DNA from: a bacterium
GTDB taxonomy: Bacteria; Deinococcota; Deinococci; Deinococcales; Deinococcaceae
Assembly: GCA_021810505.1 (NCBI GenBank)
Contig: JAJZIR010000001.1
Span: 402,034-466,033, forward strand
Direction of reading: 5' to 3'
DNA: 64,000 nucleotides
Each line of letters opens with the position of its first letter. Positions within the stretch are counted from its first letter, which is position 1. Position numbers and translations under genes: made by a program. The notes under the pieces were generated by a model. That model had not been told where the DNA came from. It ran no database searches and was given only the letters and a program-made list of their open reading frames with translations. Positions 53,541 through 64,000 of this stretch are shown here, piece after piece.

Positions 53541-53716
53541 CAGCGTAAGCGCCAGGGCAGCAGCAGCAAAATGACGGCCAGCGCCAGCTGGACCCAGCTC
53601 AGCCGGCGCAACCAAGGAGCGGCTGAGGCGCGGGCCAGCGGGACGGAGGCCGCCCACCAGACCGCCGATCCGCTGAGCAGCATGAAGATACCCAGAGCCA
53701 GAGATAGGGCGAACAC
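53540..53716 (-). CDS. Small two-helix membrane protein
   Basis: 58 residues from the GTG at 53716: two hydrophobic helices (LSLALGIFMLLSGSAVWWAA and VQLALAVILLLLPW) joined by a short Arg-containing loop. No homologous family recognised. TAAACT lies 6 nt before the start, and its TGA overlaps the ATG of the MBL gene, so it heads the minus-strand operon leading to purN-purD. Short, but the promoter, overlap and two helices support it. Confidence 0.6.
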   Translation of the reverse strand: MFALSLALGIFMLLSGSAVWWAASVPLARASAAPWLRRLSWVQLALAVILLLLPWRLR

Positions 53717-53722
53717 CCCTTC

Positions 53723-53728
53723 AGTTTA
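53723..53728 (-). promoter_or_regulatory. -10 element of the small membrane-protein operon
   Basis: Minus-strand TAAACT, 6 nt before GTG 53716, leaderless spacing; divergent from the TATACT at 53764. Confidence 0.45.
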
Positions 53729-53763
53729 GGCCTAGCTGGCCGGGGAAAGCCGCGCGGCCCCGC

Positions 53764-53769
53764 TATACT
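53764..53769 (+). promoter_or_regulatory. -10 element of the 115-residue membrane-protein gene (leaderless)
   Basis: TATACT, 7 nt before ATG 53777. Confidence 0.5.
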
Positions 53770-53776
53770 TGAGTCC

Positions 53777-54124
53777 ATGGCCGCCCTGCACGTTCTCTAC
53801 GGGCAAATCCTGATCGGGCTCTCCCTGCTCATCGCCCTGCTGACCGCCTTGCTGAGCAGGCGCCCTGCGCTCAGCCGGGGGCTGCGCCAGGCCCTGGCTG
53901 GCCTCTTAGACCTAGAGATCCTCATCGGTGTCGCCTTGGCTTTCCTGATCCCCCTCCCAGTTCCTTGGAGCCGGTTCTTCTGGCATCCCCTGATCATGGT
54001 GGCCGCGGTGGTAGCCGCGCACCTGGCAGCGCGGGCTCAGGGTTCCCGGGCGAGCTGGCTCTCCTTCTCGACCCTGATCCTGCTGGTGATCGGCTACCAG
54101 GCGGCCCGGCTGAGCCTAGCCTGA
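53777..54124 (+). CDS. Four-helix membrane protein of unknown function
   Basis: 115 residues with four hydrophobic helices (about 8-26, 45-62, 70-85, 95-112) and few charges. No family recognised. Upstream is only the leaderless TATACT. It precedes tRNA-Val by 55 nt and is divergent from the two-helix protein, which also has no known family. Confidence 0.7.
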   Translation: MAALHVLYGQILIGLSLLIALLTALLSRRPALSRGLRQALAGLLDLEILIGVALAFLIPLPVPWSRFFWHPLIMVAAVVAAHLAARAQGSRASWLSFSTLILLVIGYQAARLSLA

Positions 54125-54163
54125 GCGGCGGTCGGGCCGCCCCTATCCCGGCCCCCGGGCTGC

Positions 54164-54169
54164 TAGAGT
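54164..54169 (+). promoter_or_regulatory. Extended -10 of tRNA-Val
   Basis: TGC directly before TAGAGT; start near 54176, four bases before the mature tRNA. The -35 is not evident. Confidence 0.45.
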
Positions 54170-54179
54170 AGGGCGGCAG

Positions 54180-54254
54180 GGGCGGCTAGCTCAACGGCAG
54201 AGCACTTGCTTTACACGCAAGACGTTGCGGGTTCAAATCCTGTGCCGCCCACCA
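54180..54254 (+). tRNA. tRNA-Val (anticodon UAC)
   Basis: 75 nt with encoded CCA: acceptor GGGCGGC/GCCGCCC, anticodon stem CTTGC/GCAAG around TTTACAC (anticodon 54212-54214), T arm GCGGGTTCAAATCCTGT. The AAGGAG ribosome-binding site of rluB starts on its last base. Confidence 0.96.
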
Positions 54255-54281
54255 AGGAGTTGCTTGCTGGCAGAAAGACCG

Positions 54282-55040
54282 ATGCGGCTACAGAGGTACC
54301 TGGCCAGGTGCGGGGTATCCTCCCGGCGGGCCGCCGAGGAGCTGATCCGCTCCGGCCGGGTGACCGTGGGCGGAAAGAGGGCGCAGCTAGGAGAATCGGT
54401 CGGAGCGGGGGAAGTGGTCTGCGTCGACGGGTCTCCGGTCATCCCCCCCGAGAGACAGCGCACGTTCTTGCTCTACAAGCCGGCCGGCGTCGTCACCACC
54501 GCCCAGGATGAGCTGGGACGTCCCGGCGTGCTGCAGCGCATGCCCCCTATCCCCGGGCTGTTCAGCATCGGCCGGCTGGACCGGGACTCCGAAGGCCTGC
54601 TGCTGCTCACCACCGATGGGGCCTTAGGGCAGCGGATCGGGCACCCCAGCGGCGGTCACCTGAAAACCTACCGGGTGTTCACCGACCGCCAGCCTAGCCG
54701 CTCAGAGCTGTCCAGGCTGCAGCGGGGAATCGAGTTAGAGGACGGCTGGTCCAAGCCTACCGACCTCATCTGGCAACCGGATGGGTTTTACCTCAGCTTG
54801 CACGAGGGGCGCAAGCGCCAGATCCGCCGCAGCCTAGCCGCCCTCGATCTGGAAGTGGTCAGGCTGGTCCGCCTGCGCGCAGGCGGGCTCTACCTGGGGA
54901 ACCTGGAACCAGGCCGGTACCGCGAGTTGCGCGGCAGCGACCTGGAGAAGCTGGAGCGGGGGGAGCGTGACCCGGAGGAGGAAGCCCGCCTGGCAGCCCG
55001 CTGGGACTGGAAGCCCCCCGCGGCGGCCAGGCGCACCTGA
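54282..55040 (+). CDS. rluB: RluB/RsuA-family rRNA pseudouridine synthase
   Basis: 252 residues: S4 RNA-binding domain (1-55, RLQRYLARCGVSSRRAAEELIRSGRV) then the synthase core with catalytic Asp100 in SIGRLDRDSEGLLLLT, the KPAGVVTT block and HEGRKRQIRR. It isomerises U2605-type uridine in 23S rRNA; RsuA/RluF targets are alternatives. Start ATG 54282. TTG 54264 with AAGGAG four bases upstream would add six residues (LLAERP). Confidence 0.9.
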   Translation: MRLQRYLARCGVSSRRAAEELIRSGRVTVGGKRAQLGESVGAGEVVCVDGSPVIPPERQRTFLLYKPAGVVTTAQDELGRPGVLQRMPPIPGLFSIGRLDRDSEGLLLLTTDGALGQRIGHPSGGHLKTYRVFTDRQPSRSELSRLQRGIELEDGWSKPTDLIWQPDGFYLSLHEGRKRQIRRSLAALDLEVVRLVRLRAGGLYLGNLEPGRYRELRGSDLEKLERGERDPEEEARLAARWDWKPPAAARRT

Positions 55041-55060
55041 GCGGCGAGTTCCGCATCTGC

Positions 55061-55066
55061 TATCAT
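55061..55066 (+). promoter_or_regulatory. Extended -10 of rnpB
   Basis: TGC plus TATCAT, placing the start at 55073, exactly the first base of the P1 helix. Confidence 0.55.
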
Positions 55067-55072
55067 CGCCCT

Positions 55073-55444
55073 GGGGAGGAACGCGGCTGCGCCCTAGCGG
55101 GTGAGGAAAGTCCGGGCGCCGACGGGCAGGATGCCAGCTAACGGCTGGGCGACGAGTGGACGGCTCCCCCGTGGGAGCGCGCACGAAGTCGACGGAAAGT
55201 GCCACAGAAACGAGTCTGCCGGCTAGTCCGGTGATGGTGAAACGGTGCGGTAAGAGCGCACCCCTCGGGTGGGTAACCTCCCGGGAGGGCAAACCCCATC
55301 TGGCGCAAGGTCCGACAGCAGGCGAGGGGTGGCCCACCCCGATGACCCTCAGGATGACCGCTCGAGCCGCCGGGTGACCGGCGGCCTAGATAGATAGCCG
55401 CGGTCTCCGCCAGGAGACACAGAACCCGGCTTACCACCTCCCCC
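55073..55444 (+). ncRNA. rnpB: RNase P RNA, type A
   Basis: About 372 nt. GAGGAAAGTCCGGGC (CR-I) near the 5' end, ACAGAAACGAGTCTG and GGTAAGAGCGCACC (CR-II/III) in the middle, GATAGATAGCCGCGGTC and ACAGAACCCGGCTTAC (CR-V) near the 3' end, and a P1 helix closed by GGGGAGG with CCTCCCC. The ribozyme removes 5' leaders from pre-tRNAs. The boundaries follow P1 pairing and the extended -10. Confidence 0.95.
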
Positions 55445-55445
55445 G

Positions 55446-55469
55446 ACCACCCGGGACCGCCCGGGTGGT
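55446..55469 (+). terminator. rnpB terminator hairpin
   Basis: ACCACCCGGG, loop ACCG, and its exact complement, followed by TTCGTCGTT with a weak T tract. Confidence 0.65.
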
Positions 55470-55507
55470 TCGTCGTTGCGCACACCCATGGGGGAGCTCC
55501 TTGCGCC

Positions 55508-55513
55508 TAGACT
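55508..55513 (+). promoter_or_regulatory. -10 element of the acyl-CoA dehydrogenase gene
   Basis: TAGACT; leader of about 15 nt containing GAGGAG or AAGGGGG as ribosome-binding site. A possible -35 is not clear. Confidence 0.45.
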
Positions 55514-55533
55514 GAGGAGAAAAGGGGGTCGGC

Positions 55534-56721
55534 ATGTGGTTGGATTTGGACGCAGAACAGCAGAGCATTCTCAGCAGCCTACGCAACTTCCTGCAACGTA
55601 AAGTCGCGCCGGGGAGCAGCGAGCGCGACCGCAGCGGGCAGTTCCCGGCCGGGCTGGTACGGGAACTGGGGGAGCTGGGCCTGATGGGGGCCTGCACCCC
55701 GCAGGATCTAGGTGGCTCCGGCCTGAGCACCCGCACCTTCGCGCTGATCCTCGAGGAGATCGCAGCGGTGGACGGCAGCCTCTGCCTCACCGTCGCCAGC
55801 CACAACAGCCTCTGCCAGGGCCACCTACTCCAGGCCGGGTCGCCCGAACAGCGCAGCGAATTCGTCCCCGGCCTGGCCAGCGGGCGGGAGCTGGGCGCCT
55901 GGGCCCTGACCGAACCCGGCTCGGGCTCCGATTCCGGGGGGCTCTCCACCCGTGCCACCCAGAGCGGCAGCGACTGGGTGCTGAACGGGGCCAAGAGCTT
56001 CATCACCCAGGGCAGCGTCGGCGAAGTCTACGTGGTGATGGCCAGGACCGATCCCCCCCGGCCGGGGAAGTCCAAGACCGACGGGATCAGCGCCTTCGTC
56101 TTCCGGAGGAGCCAGGTGCAGGGGCTACGCACCGGCCGCCACGAGGAGAAGCTGGGGCTGCGCTCCAGCGACACCGCCCAGCTATTCTTCGAGGACCTAC
56201 GCCTACCGGCCAGCAGCCTGCTGGGAAACCGCGGGCGCGCCTTCGCCGACGTGATGCGAGTGCTCGACGGGGGCAGGATCGGCATCGCCAGCATGGCCAT
56301 CGGCCTGGGCCGGGCCGCCCTGGAAGCAGCTCTCGCCTACACCACCCAGCGGGTGCAATTCGGCCAACCGGTAGCTTTGCACCAGCACAACAGCTTCCAG
56401 CTCGCCGACATGGCGACCGAGCTGGAAGCTGCCCGCCTGCTGGTGCAGAAGGCCGCCGACCTGCGCGACGCCGGGCGACCGCACTCGGTCCCCGCGGCCC
56501 AGGCCAAGCTCTTCGCCAGCGAGGCGGGAGTGCGGGCCTGTGACCACGCCATCCAGTTGCTGGGGGGCTACGGCTATCTCTGCGACTACCCGGTCGAGCG
56601 CTATTGGCGGGACAACCGGCTGACCCGCATCGGCGAAGGCACCAGCGAGATCCAGCGGATCATCATCTCCAGGGAGCTGGTCCGCGCCCACCTCGCCCCC
56701 AGCCCGGTCAGCTCAGCGTAG
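55534..56721 (+). CDS. Acyl-CoA dehydrogenase
   Basis: 395 residues, the standard length. FAD/substrate blocks: [65 protein letters not shown], and the C-terminal [34 protein letters not shown] carrying the catalytic Glu. Oxidises acyl-CoA to 2-enoyl-CoA, passing electrons to ETF. The typical EGTSEIQ favours short/medium-chain or branched substrates, not specified. Its end overlaps the LptD-like gene by 9 bp, tail to tail. Confidence 0.93.
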   Translation: MWLDLDAEQQSILSSLRNFLQRKVAPGSSERDRSGQFPAGLVRELGELGLMGACTPQDLGGSGLSTRTFALILEEIAAVDGSLCLTVASHNSLCQGHLLQAGSPEQRSEFVPGLASGRELGAWALTEPGSGSDSGGLSTRATQSGSDWVLNGAKSFITQGSVGEVYVVMARTDPPRPGKSKTDGISAFVFRRSQVQGLRTGRHEEKLGLRSSDTAQLFFEDLRLPASSLLGNRGRAFADVMRVLDGGRIGIASMAIGLGRAALEAALAYTTQRVQFGQPVALHQHNSFQLADMATELEAARLLVQKAADLRDAGRPHSVPAAQAKLFASEAGVRACDHAIQLLGGYGYLCDYPVERYWRDNRLTRIGEGTSEIQRIIISRELVRAHLAPSPVSSA

Positions 56722-58650
56722 AAAAGCCCCCAAGCTGAGGACGGAGCTGGCCGGGATACCCGGCACCGCGCTCTGGTAGCTGGCGCCCAGCTGCAGGCCC
56801 AAGCAGGTGCTCTCCAGGGTCAACTGTCCGGCCAGGCTGATCTGGCCGCTGGCCAAGTCGTAGCCCACGGTCGGCGCCAGCGACCAGGCGAAATCGGAAG
56901 CGCTCTGGCCCAGCTGGGTGGCCAGCGTCCAGAGATCCTCGGCGGCGGTCAGCTGGGGGAGGTCTTCTTGGTACTGCCAGCTCAGCTGGCTGGGACCTAC
57001 CTTCAGGGTACCCAGCGCCGCAGCCGGCGCCTGCAGCCTAGCGCCCAGGCCGGCCGAAAGCTGGCCGGTCAGCCAGTCTTGCTGCAGGGACAGGGTAGGA
57101 TCCTGCAGCGGGCTGGAGCTGGGGAAATCCAACCCATAGGTAAGGGTCCCCAGAGAGCTCAGGTCCGGGACCGACCAAGGGAGGGACAGCTGCACCATCG
57201 CGCTGGTACCTTTCCCGGGCTGCAGCGCCGAGATGGGGCTACCGCCCCAGGCCGCCTGACCGCTCTGGGTGAGACTCAAGTACCAACCATCCCCCGGCCG
57301 AAAAGCCGAAAAGCTATAGCGCAAGGTAGCGTAAGGGCTTGAGCCCAGGGCGTAGGCGTGGCCGTCCAGGGTGTACTGGCCCGAGACCTGACCCAGGTAG
57401 AAGCTCGAACCCCCGCGCAGGCCAAACTCTGCGAACGGCGCCGCCACCGCGCCCTGCTGAGCGCCGCCGGCCAAAGCGCTCAGGCGAAAGGCGCTGCCCA
57501 GCGGCCAGGCCTGACCCAAGGCGAAGTAGCGCAGGCTGTCCAACTTGGCGCCGATCTGGACCTGGTCCAGCGCCCCAGCTGCGGGATTTCTGCTCCAGAC
57601 CAAGGTGAAACCCGGAGGTGACGCGCTATCCGAGTTGGCAGCGAACAAACCAGCGGCAAACAGGCCACCAGCCTCAGGGAGGACCACGTTGAATTCCGGC
57701 GCCAGCGCACCCCCGGGCAGGGTGTAGGCAGCCAGGCTGAGGCGGCTGCGGCCGAAACCGAGCAGCGGGACGCCCAAGACGCCTATCCCGAAAGGGTTGC
57801 CGCCCAGCAGCAAGCTGGGCGGCGGCTGAACCAGCTGAGCCAGCTGCGCCGCCACCGCCCGGAGGTTAGCGAGGGTGGTCTGCGCGGTATCCGGCCCGCC
57901 CGGCAAGCCCAAGCTGAGGCGTGCGAGGTAAGCGAAGGTGTGGCCGAACAGCTCGAGGCGAGCCCGCTCGATCTGGAGCAGCGCCGGAGAGGCGAACAGA
58001 GAGGATCCGCGCAGGACCAGGTCCCGGCCGGTGGGGACGCGGCAGAGCGACAGCTGTGGCCGGACAGCCAAGAAGGTGCCCGCGCGCACCGACAGCGACC
58101 CGGCAGTCGCTGAGACATCGCCCTGGCGAAGCTGGACCTGGGTAGCGGAGAGGTAGCCGGGAGCGAAGCGCACCGCGCGCAGCCGGTAACGCGCTCCCGC
58201 GCCGCGCAGCGCCGCTAGCTCCGCGCGGAAGGTGCCGCGAAACAGGGTAGCCGCCGAAGCCCGCAGCCGGTAGCGCCCGGGTCCCAGCGGGAGCGCGCCG
58301 AGCTGCGCGTTGGGCAGGGTCAGCGACACTGCCAGAGAGGTCACCCGGTAGCTGCCCCCAGAGTAGGAGAAACCCTGTCCGCTGCCGGAGAAACCGCGGG
58401 CCGAGACGGCCACTTTGGCCGCCCGGACCACCCCACTCCGGATCACCAGCTCAGGGGTCTCAAAGCGGTAGCCCTGCAACAGGAAGCAGGCCCCGCCCAG
58501 CCGGGTGATTCCGGAGGCGATCTGCAAACTGTGGGCCCAGACCACCCCTAGTCCCTTCTCGCCGATCCGCAGCGGGCCGGAGCAGCGGGCCGCCCAGGCC
58601 AGCCCGGCTACCATCCAGGCCGCAACCAGGGACCAGCGGAGCCAGGACAC
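56713..58650 (-). CDS. LptD/OstA-like outer-membrane beta-barrel protein
   Basis: 645 residues from the GTG at 58650, which shares bases with the upstream stop (TAGTG). N-terminal signal peptide ([17 protein letters not shown]). Residues about 30-170 are a beta-jellyroll-like OstA segment, the rest is alternating hydrophobic/Gly-rich strand pattern expected for a barrel ([20 protein letters not shown] and repeats). Together with the LptA-like partner directly upstream it resembles an LPS-type bridge and barrel, although Deinococcota are thought to lack LPS. No LptD signature residue can be claimed from reading alone. An open frame upstream is a shadow of the LptA-like gene. Confidence 0.6.
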   Translation of the reverse strand: MSWLRWSLVAAWMVAGLAWAARCSGPLRIGEKGLGVVWAHSLQIASGITRLGGACFLLQGYRFETPELVIRSGVVRAAKVAVSARGFSGSGQGFSYSGGSYRVTSLAVSLTLPNAQLGALPLGPGRYRLRASAATLFRGTFRAELAALRGAGARYRLRAVRFAPGYLSATQVQLRQGDVSATAGSLSVRAGTFLAVRPQLSLCRVPTGRDLVLRGSSLFASPALLQIERARLELFGHTFAYLARLSLGLPGGPDTAQTTLANLRAVAAQLAQLVQPPPSLLLGGNPFGIGVLGVPLLGFGRSRLSLAAYTLPGGALAPEFNVVLPEAGGLFAAGLFAANSDSASPPGFTLVWSRNPAAGALDQVQIGAKLDSLRYFALGQAWPLGSAFRLSALAGGAQQGAVAAPFAEFGLRGGSSFYLGQVSGQYTLDGHAYALGSSPYATLRYSFSAFRPGDGWYLSLTQSGQAAWGGSPISALQPGKGTSAMVQLSLPWSVPDLSSLGTLTYGLDFPSSSPLQDPTLSLQQDWLTGQLSAGLGARLQAPAAALGTLKVGPSQLSWQYQEDLPQLTAAEDLWTLATQLGQSASDFAWSLAPTVGYDLASGQISLAGQLTLESTCLGLQLGASYQSAVPGIPASSVLSLGAFLR

Positions 58651-59279
58651 TACAGGTAGGGGCGGTAAGGAGCTAGTTGGGCCGCGCTCGGCTCGGTGGT
58701 CACCTGCACTGCGCCCGAAGGTGACCATTGCAGCAGCAAGACGCCGCTGGGGGCGTTGTTGGAGAGGCTGGTCCCCTGGTAGGCGTAGCGGTAACGGCCG
58801 ACTAGCAGGGCTTGCTTTTTCAGGTAGTCGACCATCAGCTCGGTGGCGGACAGGGCCGGCTGCTGCGCCCGGACCGATCCGGTCACGACCACGATCTGGG
58901 TCGCGGTGTTGTAAGTGGCTCGCGCAGCGGTCAAGTGCACCACCCGGCGGTCGGAGTACAGCAGGTGGCCGCTGGCCCGCATCAGCTTGGTGGCGACCTG
59001 GTAGTTGACCAAATCCGCCCGGACCTTCCCACCGTCCTGAGTGGTCACCAGCGCCTGGCGAGCCGAGAGGAAGACGCCGTCCTTGTACTGGATCCACTTA
59101 GCCGTCACCGAGAAGCCGGCAGAAGTGTCGCTGACCCGCCCACCCTGCGGCAAGGTGGTGACCCCGCTGGCCAGGTCGAGGTTCTGGCTTCCGGTGGGTT
59201 GGATGTTGAAGTTGGCGAAGTTGGCGGCCAAGGCGGCACTCGCCAGCAGCAGCGCGGGAACTAGGCGGGCTAGAGGCAT
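58650..59279 (-). CDS. LptA/OstA-like periplasmic protein
   Basis: 209 residues. Signal peptide at 1-19 (LARLVPALLLASAALAAN), then repeated beta-strand units of the OstA jellyroll: FSVTAKWIQYKDGVFLSARQALVTTQDGGKVRADLVNYQ, LMRASGHLLYSDRRVVHLTAARATYNTATQIVVVTGSVRAQQP. Such domains form a periplasmic bridge for lipid transport. ATG at 59279 sits 6 nt after TAGGAT. The TAGTG overlap couples it to the barrel-like gene. Confidence 0.7.
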   Translation of the reverse strand: MPLARLVPALLLASAALAANFANFNIQPTGSQNLDLASGVTTLPQGGRVSDTSAGFSVTAKWIQYKDGVFLSARQALVTTQDGGKVRADLVNYQVATKLMRASGHLLYSDRRVVHLTAARATYNTATQIVVVTGSVRAQQPALSATELMVDYLKKQALLVGRYRYAYQGTSLSNNAPSGVLLLQWSPSGAVQVTTEPSAAQLAPYRPYL

Positions 59280-59285
59280 AGAGCC

Positions 59286-59291
59286 ATCCTA
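59286..59291 (-). promoter_or_regulatory. -10 element of the LptA-like gene (leaderless)
   Basis: Minus-strand TAGGAT, exactly 6 nt before ATG 59279. Confidence 0.45.
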
Positions 59292-59364
59292 ACGGCCCAG
59301 CCTGACGGACAGACAAGACCAAGCCGAGCTCTTCTCATCTACCCGAGTTGGAGCGCCGGCCAGC

Positions 59365-62049
<2,685 letters not shown>

Positions 62050-62094
62050 GATCTTTCCCCTTCCGGCGGGCAAGGCGCCCGGCCTTTACCCGCC

Positions 62095-62100
62095 ATCATA
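62095..62100 (-). promoter_or_regulatory. -10 element of acnA
   Basis: Minus-strand TATGAT; leader of about 38 nt. No clear -35. Confidence 0.4.
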
Positions 62101-62150
62101 GCCAGCCGGCCGGCGGGCGGAGCGGGCCCTCCGGACCCACCCCTCCTAAC

Positions 62151-63392
62151 TCAGAAAGCGTAGCCCTTGGGCACCACCACCACACCGCTGCTGGTCACAG
62201 TGAATCCGCGCTTGCGGTCCTCTTCCAAGTCCACACCCACGTTGACGCCGGGCGGCACGCTGACGTTCTTGTCGATGATGCAGCGCCGGATCACGCAGTG
62301 GCGACCGATCTCGACGTTATCGAGCAAAACTGCCTGCTCGACCGTGGAGTAGCTGTTGACCCGCACCCGCCTGGCCAGCAGGCTCTCGCGCACGGTGCTC
62401 CCTGAGATGATCACGCCGCCGGCCACCAAGCTGTTGAGTGCCCGGCCAGTGCGGTCTCCGGCCTCGTGCACGAACTTAGCCGGCGGGCTGTACTCGGTAG
62501 CCGTCCGCAGGGGCCAGCTGGGGTTATACAGGTCGAACTCCGGCCGGACCGAGACTAGGTCCATACTGGCCTCGAAGTAAGCGTCGAGGGTCCCGACATC
62601 CCTCCAGTAGGTGTTAGGGCCCTCCTGGCCGGGAATCGGGTTGGAGTGAAAATCGTAGGCGTGGATATGGTAGCCGTCCTTCAAGGCCCTGGGCAGGATG
62701 TCCTTGCCGAAGTCATAGCCAGTTTCCTGCTCCCTGGCTACCGTAAACAGCAGCTCCTCTAAGGCCTTGCGGTTGAAAATGTAGTTACCCATCGAGGCCA
62801 GGACCTGATCGGGATTGCCGGGAATCGGCTTGGGGTGCTCGGGCTTCTCTTGGAACTCCACCACACGGTACCTGGAATCCACCTGCATCACGCCAAAGCG
62901 GTGCGCATCGGCGATGGGCGTGGGGTAGGCAGCGATGGAGATGTCGGCGCGCCGGTCCAAATGCATCTCCACCATATGGGCGATGTTCATCTTGTAGATG
63001 TGGTCGCCGCTGAAGATAGCCACCAGATCGGCGTCGTAGTTGTCGATCAGGTGCAGGTTCTGGTAAACCGCGTCAGAGGTACCGCGGTACCAGACCGGCC
63101 CTAGCTCCTCGAAGCGGTACATCTGCGCGGGGACCAAGGTGATGAAGTAGTCGTTGAGGAAGCTGCTAAAGCGCCAGCCCCTCTGGATATGTTCGGTCAG
63201 GCTTTGAGCCTTGTACTGAATCAGCACATAGATGCTAAAAATGTCCGAGTTGATGAAGTTATTGATCGCAAAATCGATGATCCGGTACTTCGATCCGAAG
63301 GGAACAGCCGGCTTGGAGCGCTTTAGCGTGAGGGGGGACAGACGGGTCCCCTGTCCGCCGGCCAAGATCATCCCGAGAATCCGCCTCGCCAT
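62151..63392 (-). CDS. glgC: Glucose-1-phosphate adenylyltransferase (ADP-glucose pyrophosphorylase)
   Basis: 413 residues. [25 protein letters not shown] (effector and catalytic N-terminus), [24 protein letters not shown] (metal Asp), [16 protein letters not shown], then a left-handed beta-helix tail ([34 protein letters not shown]). Makes ADP-glucose for glycogen. The ATG at 63392 has GGAGG 7 nt upstream. With TreS and MalQ it forms a scattered storage-sugar gene set; no glgA or glgB is in the window. Confidence 0.95.
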   Translation of the reverse strand: MARRILGMILAGGQGTRLSPLTLKRSKPAVPFGSKYRIIDFAINNFINSDIFSIYVLIQYKAQSLTEHIQRGWRFSSFLNDYFITLVPAQMYRFEELGPVWYRGTSDAVYQNLHLIDNYDADLVAIFSGDHIYKMNIAHMVEMHLDRRADISIAAYPTPIADAHRFGVMQVDSRYRVVEFQEKPEHPKPIPGNPDQVLASMGNYIFNRKALEELLFTVAREQETGYDFGKDILPRALKDGYHIHAYDFHSNPIPGQEGPNTYWRDVGTLDAYFEASMDLVSVRPEFDLYNPSWPLRTATEYSPPAKFVHEAGDRTGRALNSLVAGGVIISGSTVRESLLARRVRVNSYSTVEQAVLLDNVEIGRHCVIRRCIIDKNVSVPPGVNVGVDLEEDRKRGFTVTSSGVVVVPKGYAF

Positions 63393-63721
63393 GGGAGACC
63401 TCCATTCCGCTTAGAGCCTACCATGTCTGCCGCCGCTGACCGTCCAAGCAGCAGCTACGTGCTGACAAACGATCTGCACCGGCAAGCTAAAGTCGAAGCT
63501 AAAAAAGCCTCGGTGGGGCCAATAAAACCAGCAGCCCAATAAACTGAAACTAGAAGACGGGTAATAAATTAGATCTTAGATGCAATGTTTCGTAAATAAC
63601 TGACATACCTCTGACGCCGCGTCCGTTAGTCTTGAAACGAGATACTGCGGTGGGGCGTCTGAGAGCCGAACTGGTGCGTAGCCAGATCGAAGGGGCACGG
63701 TTGAGTTCATACGAGGCGCCC

Positions 63722-63762
63722 GCGCACGGCCGGCACGCGCTCGCACCGTGCCGGCCGTGCGC
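63722..63762. repeat. 16-bp perfect inverted repeat (hairpin)
   Basis: Arms 63722-63737 and 63747-63762 (GCGCACGGCCGGCACG and its complement) around a 9-nt loop. Very stable in RNA; there is no T-run on either side, so it is probably not a simple terminator. Confidence 0.7.
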
Positions 63763-63873
63763 AGCAGGTGAAGCCAACAGCGACATCGGGTAGCGCCCAG
63801 CACCCGTAGAGCTCCGGCTCCAAAGCGGACAGGCGGAGCGGCGTTCCGTCGAGTGTCATATTGCTGAGACACT

Positions 63874-63898
63874 TGGGGAGCCTGCGCGCAGCTCCCCA
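63874..63898. repeat. 8-bp hairpin near the right end
   Basis: TGGGGAGC / GCTCCCCA around a 9-nt loop containing TGCGCGCA. Confidence 0.5.
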
Positions 63899-63932
63899 GC
63901 TCAAGGCGTCCCTGTCAAGGCGCCTACGCGTA

Positions 63933-63961
63933 TTGACAGCTGCGCCCGCCCACCTTATCCT
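63933..63961 (+). promoter_or_regulatory. Strong rightward promoter leaving the window
   Basis: Consensus -35 TTGACA (63933-63938), 17-bp spacer, -10 TATCCT (63956-63961). CTGTCAA (63912-63918) and TTGACAG (63933-63939) form an inverted repeat around it. The downstream gene lies outside; strength would suit an rRNA or other highly expressed gene. Confidence 0.55.
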
Positions 63962-64000
63962 CCTCTTAGGCTTCTCTAAGGCGGTGGTAGCAGAGATATC

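Larger units (their letters stand above)
63393..64000. other. 608-bp region without a supported gene
   Basis: No convincing coding frame. An AT-richer patch (about 63480-63630) is followed by GC-rich sequence with two hairpins (63722-63762, 63874-63898) and a strong rightward promoter (63933-63961). Short open frames on the minus strand show no protein-like features. Possibly the long leader or control region of a gene just beyond the window. Confidence 0.6.

Noticed and set aside
58651..59097. Extension of the LptD-like frame upstream
   Set aside because: Out-of-frame reading of the LptA-like gene; the GTG overlapping the stop is the better start.
63707..63904. 65-codon minus-strand open frame at the right end
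   Set aside because: Non-ATG start, no ribosome-binding site, crosses the 16-bp hairpin, and no recognisable motif.

Overview
The window is a GC-rich (roughly 65%), densely packed bacterial chromosome segment, almost entirely protein-coding, with three tRNAs and the RNase P RNA. The best fit is a member of Deinococcota (Deinococcus-Thermus). The points in favour are many genes with a TANNNT -10 hexamer only 5-7 nt before the start codon (the leaderless architecture typical of that phylum), the rplU-rpmA-obgE-nadD-yqeK-rsfS block, a murF-lipoprotein-mraY-murD-ftsW wall cluster, OmpH- and OstA/LptD-like envelope proteins, a biosynthetic arginine decarboxylase and a split methylmalonyl-CoA mutase. 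Genus and species cannot be assigned by reading alone.

Layout. 1-3.6 kb: 5' part of an HtrA protease, the B12-binding mutase subunit, TrpRS with an apparent iron-sulfur cysteine motif, a divergent ScpA and a CBS-ACT protein. 3.6-10.8 kb: OmpH, SpeA, an RNA m5U methyltransferase and the ribosome/NAD block rplU-rpmA-obgE-nadD-yqeK-rsfS. 10.8-17.8 kb, minus strand: the most accessory-looking stretch, with an SF1 helicase carrying ankyrin-like repeats and a RelE-like N-terminus, a molybdopterin oxidoreductase, an MFS exporter and an alpha/beta-hydrolase that has lost its nucleophile. 18-27.6 kb, plus strand: mutase catalytic subunit, alanine dehydrogenase, peptidoglycan/division genes and a MalY/PatB-type aminotransferase. 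27.5-33 kb, minus strand: 2-oxoglutarate dehydrogenase operon sucA-sucB-lpd, then divergent tRNA-Trp. 33-38.3 kb, minus strand: phoB - soluble histidine kinase - phoU, trehalose synthase, OsmC and RpiA. 38.4-47.9 kb: RecG, a 3D-domain protein, FtsX-type permease, EAL phosphodiesterase, MurA, a ribbon-helix-helix protein, cobalamin adenosyltransferase, MalQ and a LON-domain protein. 48-55.4 kb: peptide-ABC ATPases, SecG, tRNA-Leu, PurD, PurN, a metallo-beta-lactamase protein, two small membrane proteins, tRNA-Val, RluB and rnpB. 55.5-63.4 kb: acyl-CoA dehydrogenase, LptA/LptD-like pair, aconitase and GlgC. The last 0.6 kb is noncoding, with two hairpins and a strong outward promoter.

How the genes fit together. 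Central carbon metabolism is well represented (aconitase, the 2-oxoglutarate dehydrogenase complex, the AdoCbl-dependent mutase with its adenosyltransferase, acyl-CoA dehydrogenase, RpiA), as is alpha-glucan and trehalose metabolism (TreS, MalQ, GlgC). Envelope construction runs through MurA, MurF, MraY, MurD, FtsW and the OmpH/LptA/LptD-like proteins. No CRISPR array, transposase, prophage or clear defence island was found. The most unusual items are the composite helicase, the Ser-to-Gly hydrolase, the repeat-rich murA/RHH divergent region, the 19-bp inverted repeat between sucA and tRNA-Trp, and the noncoding right end.
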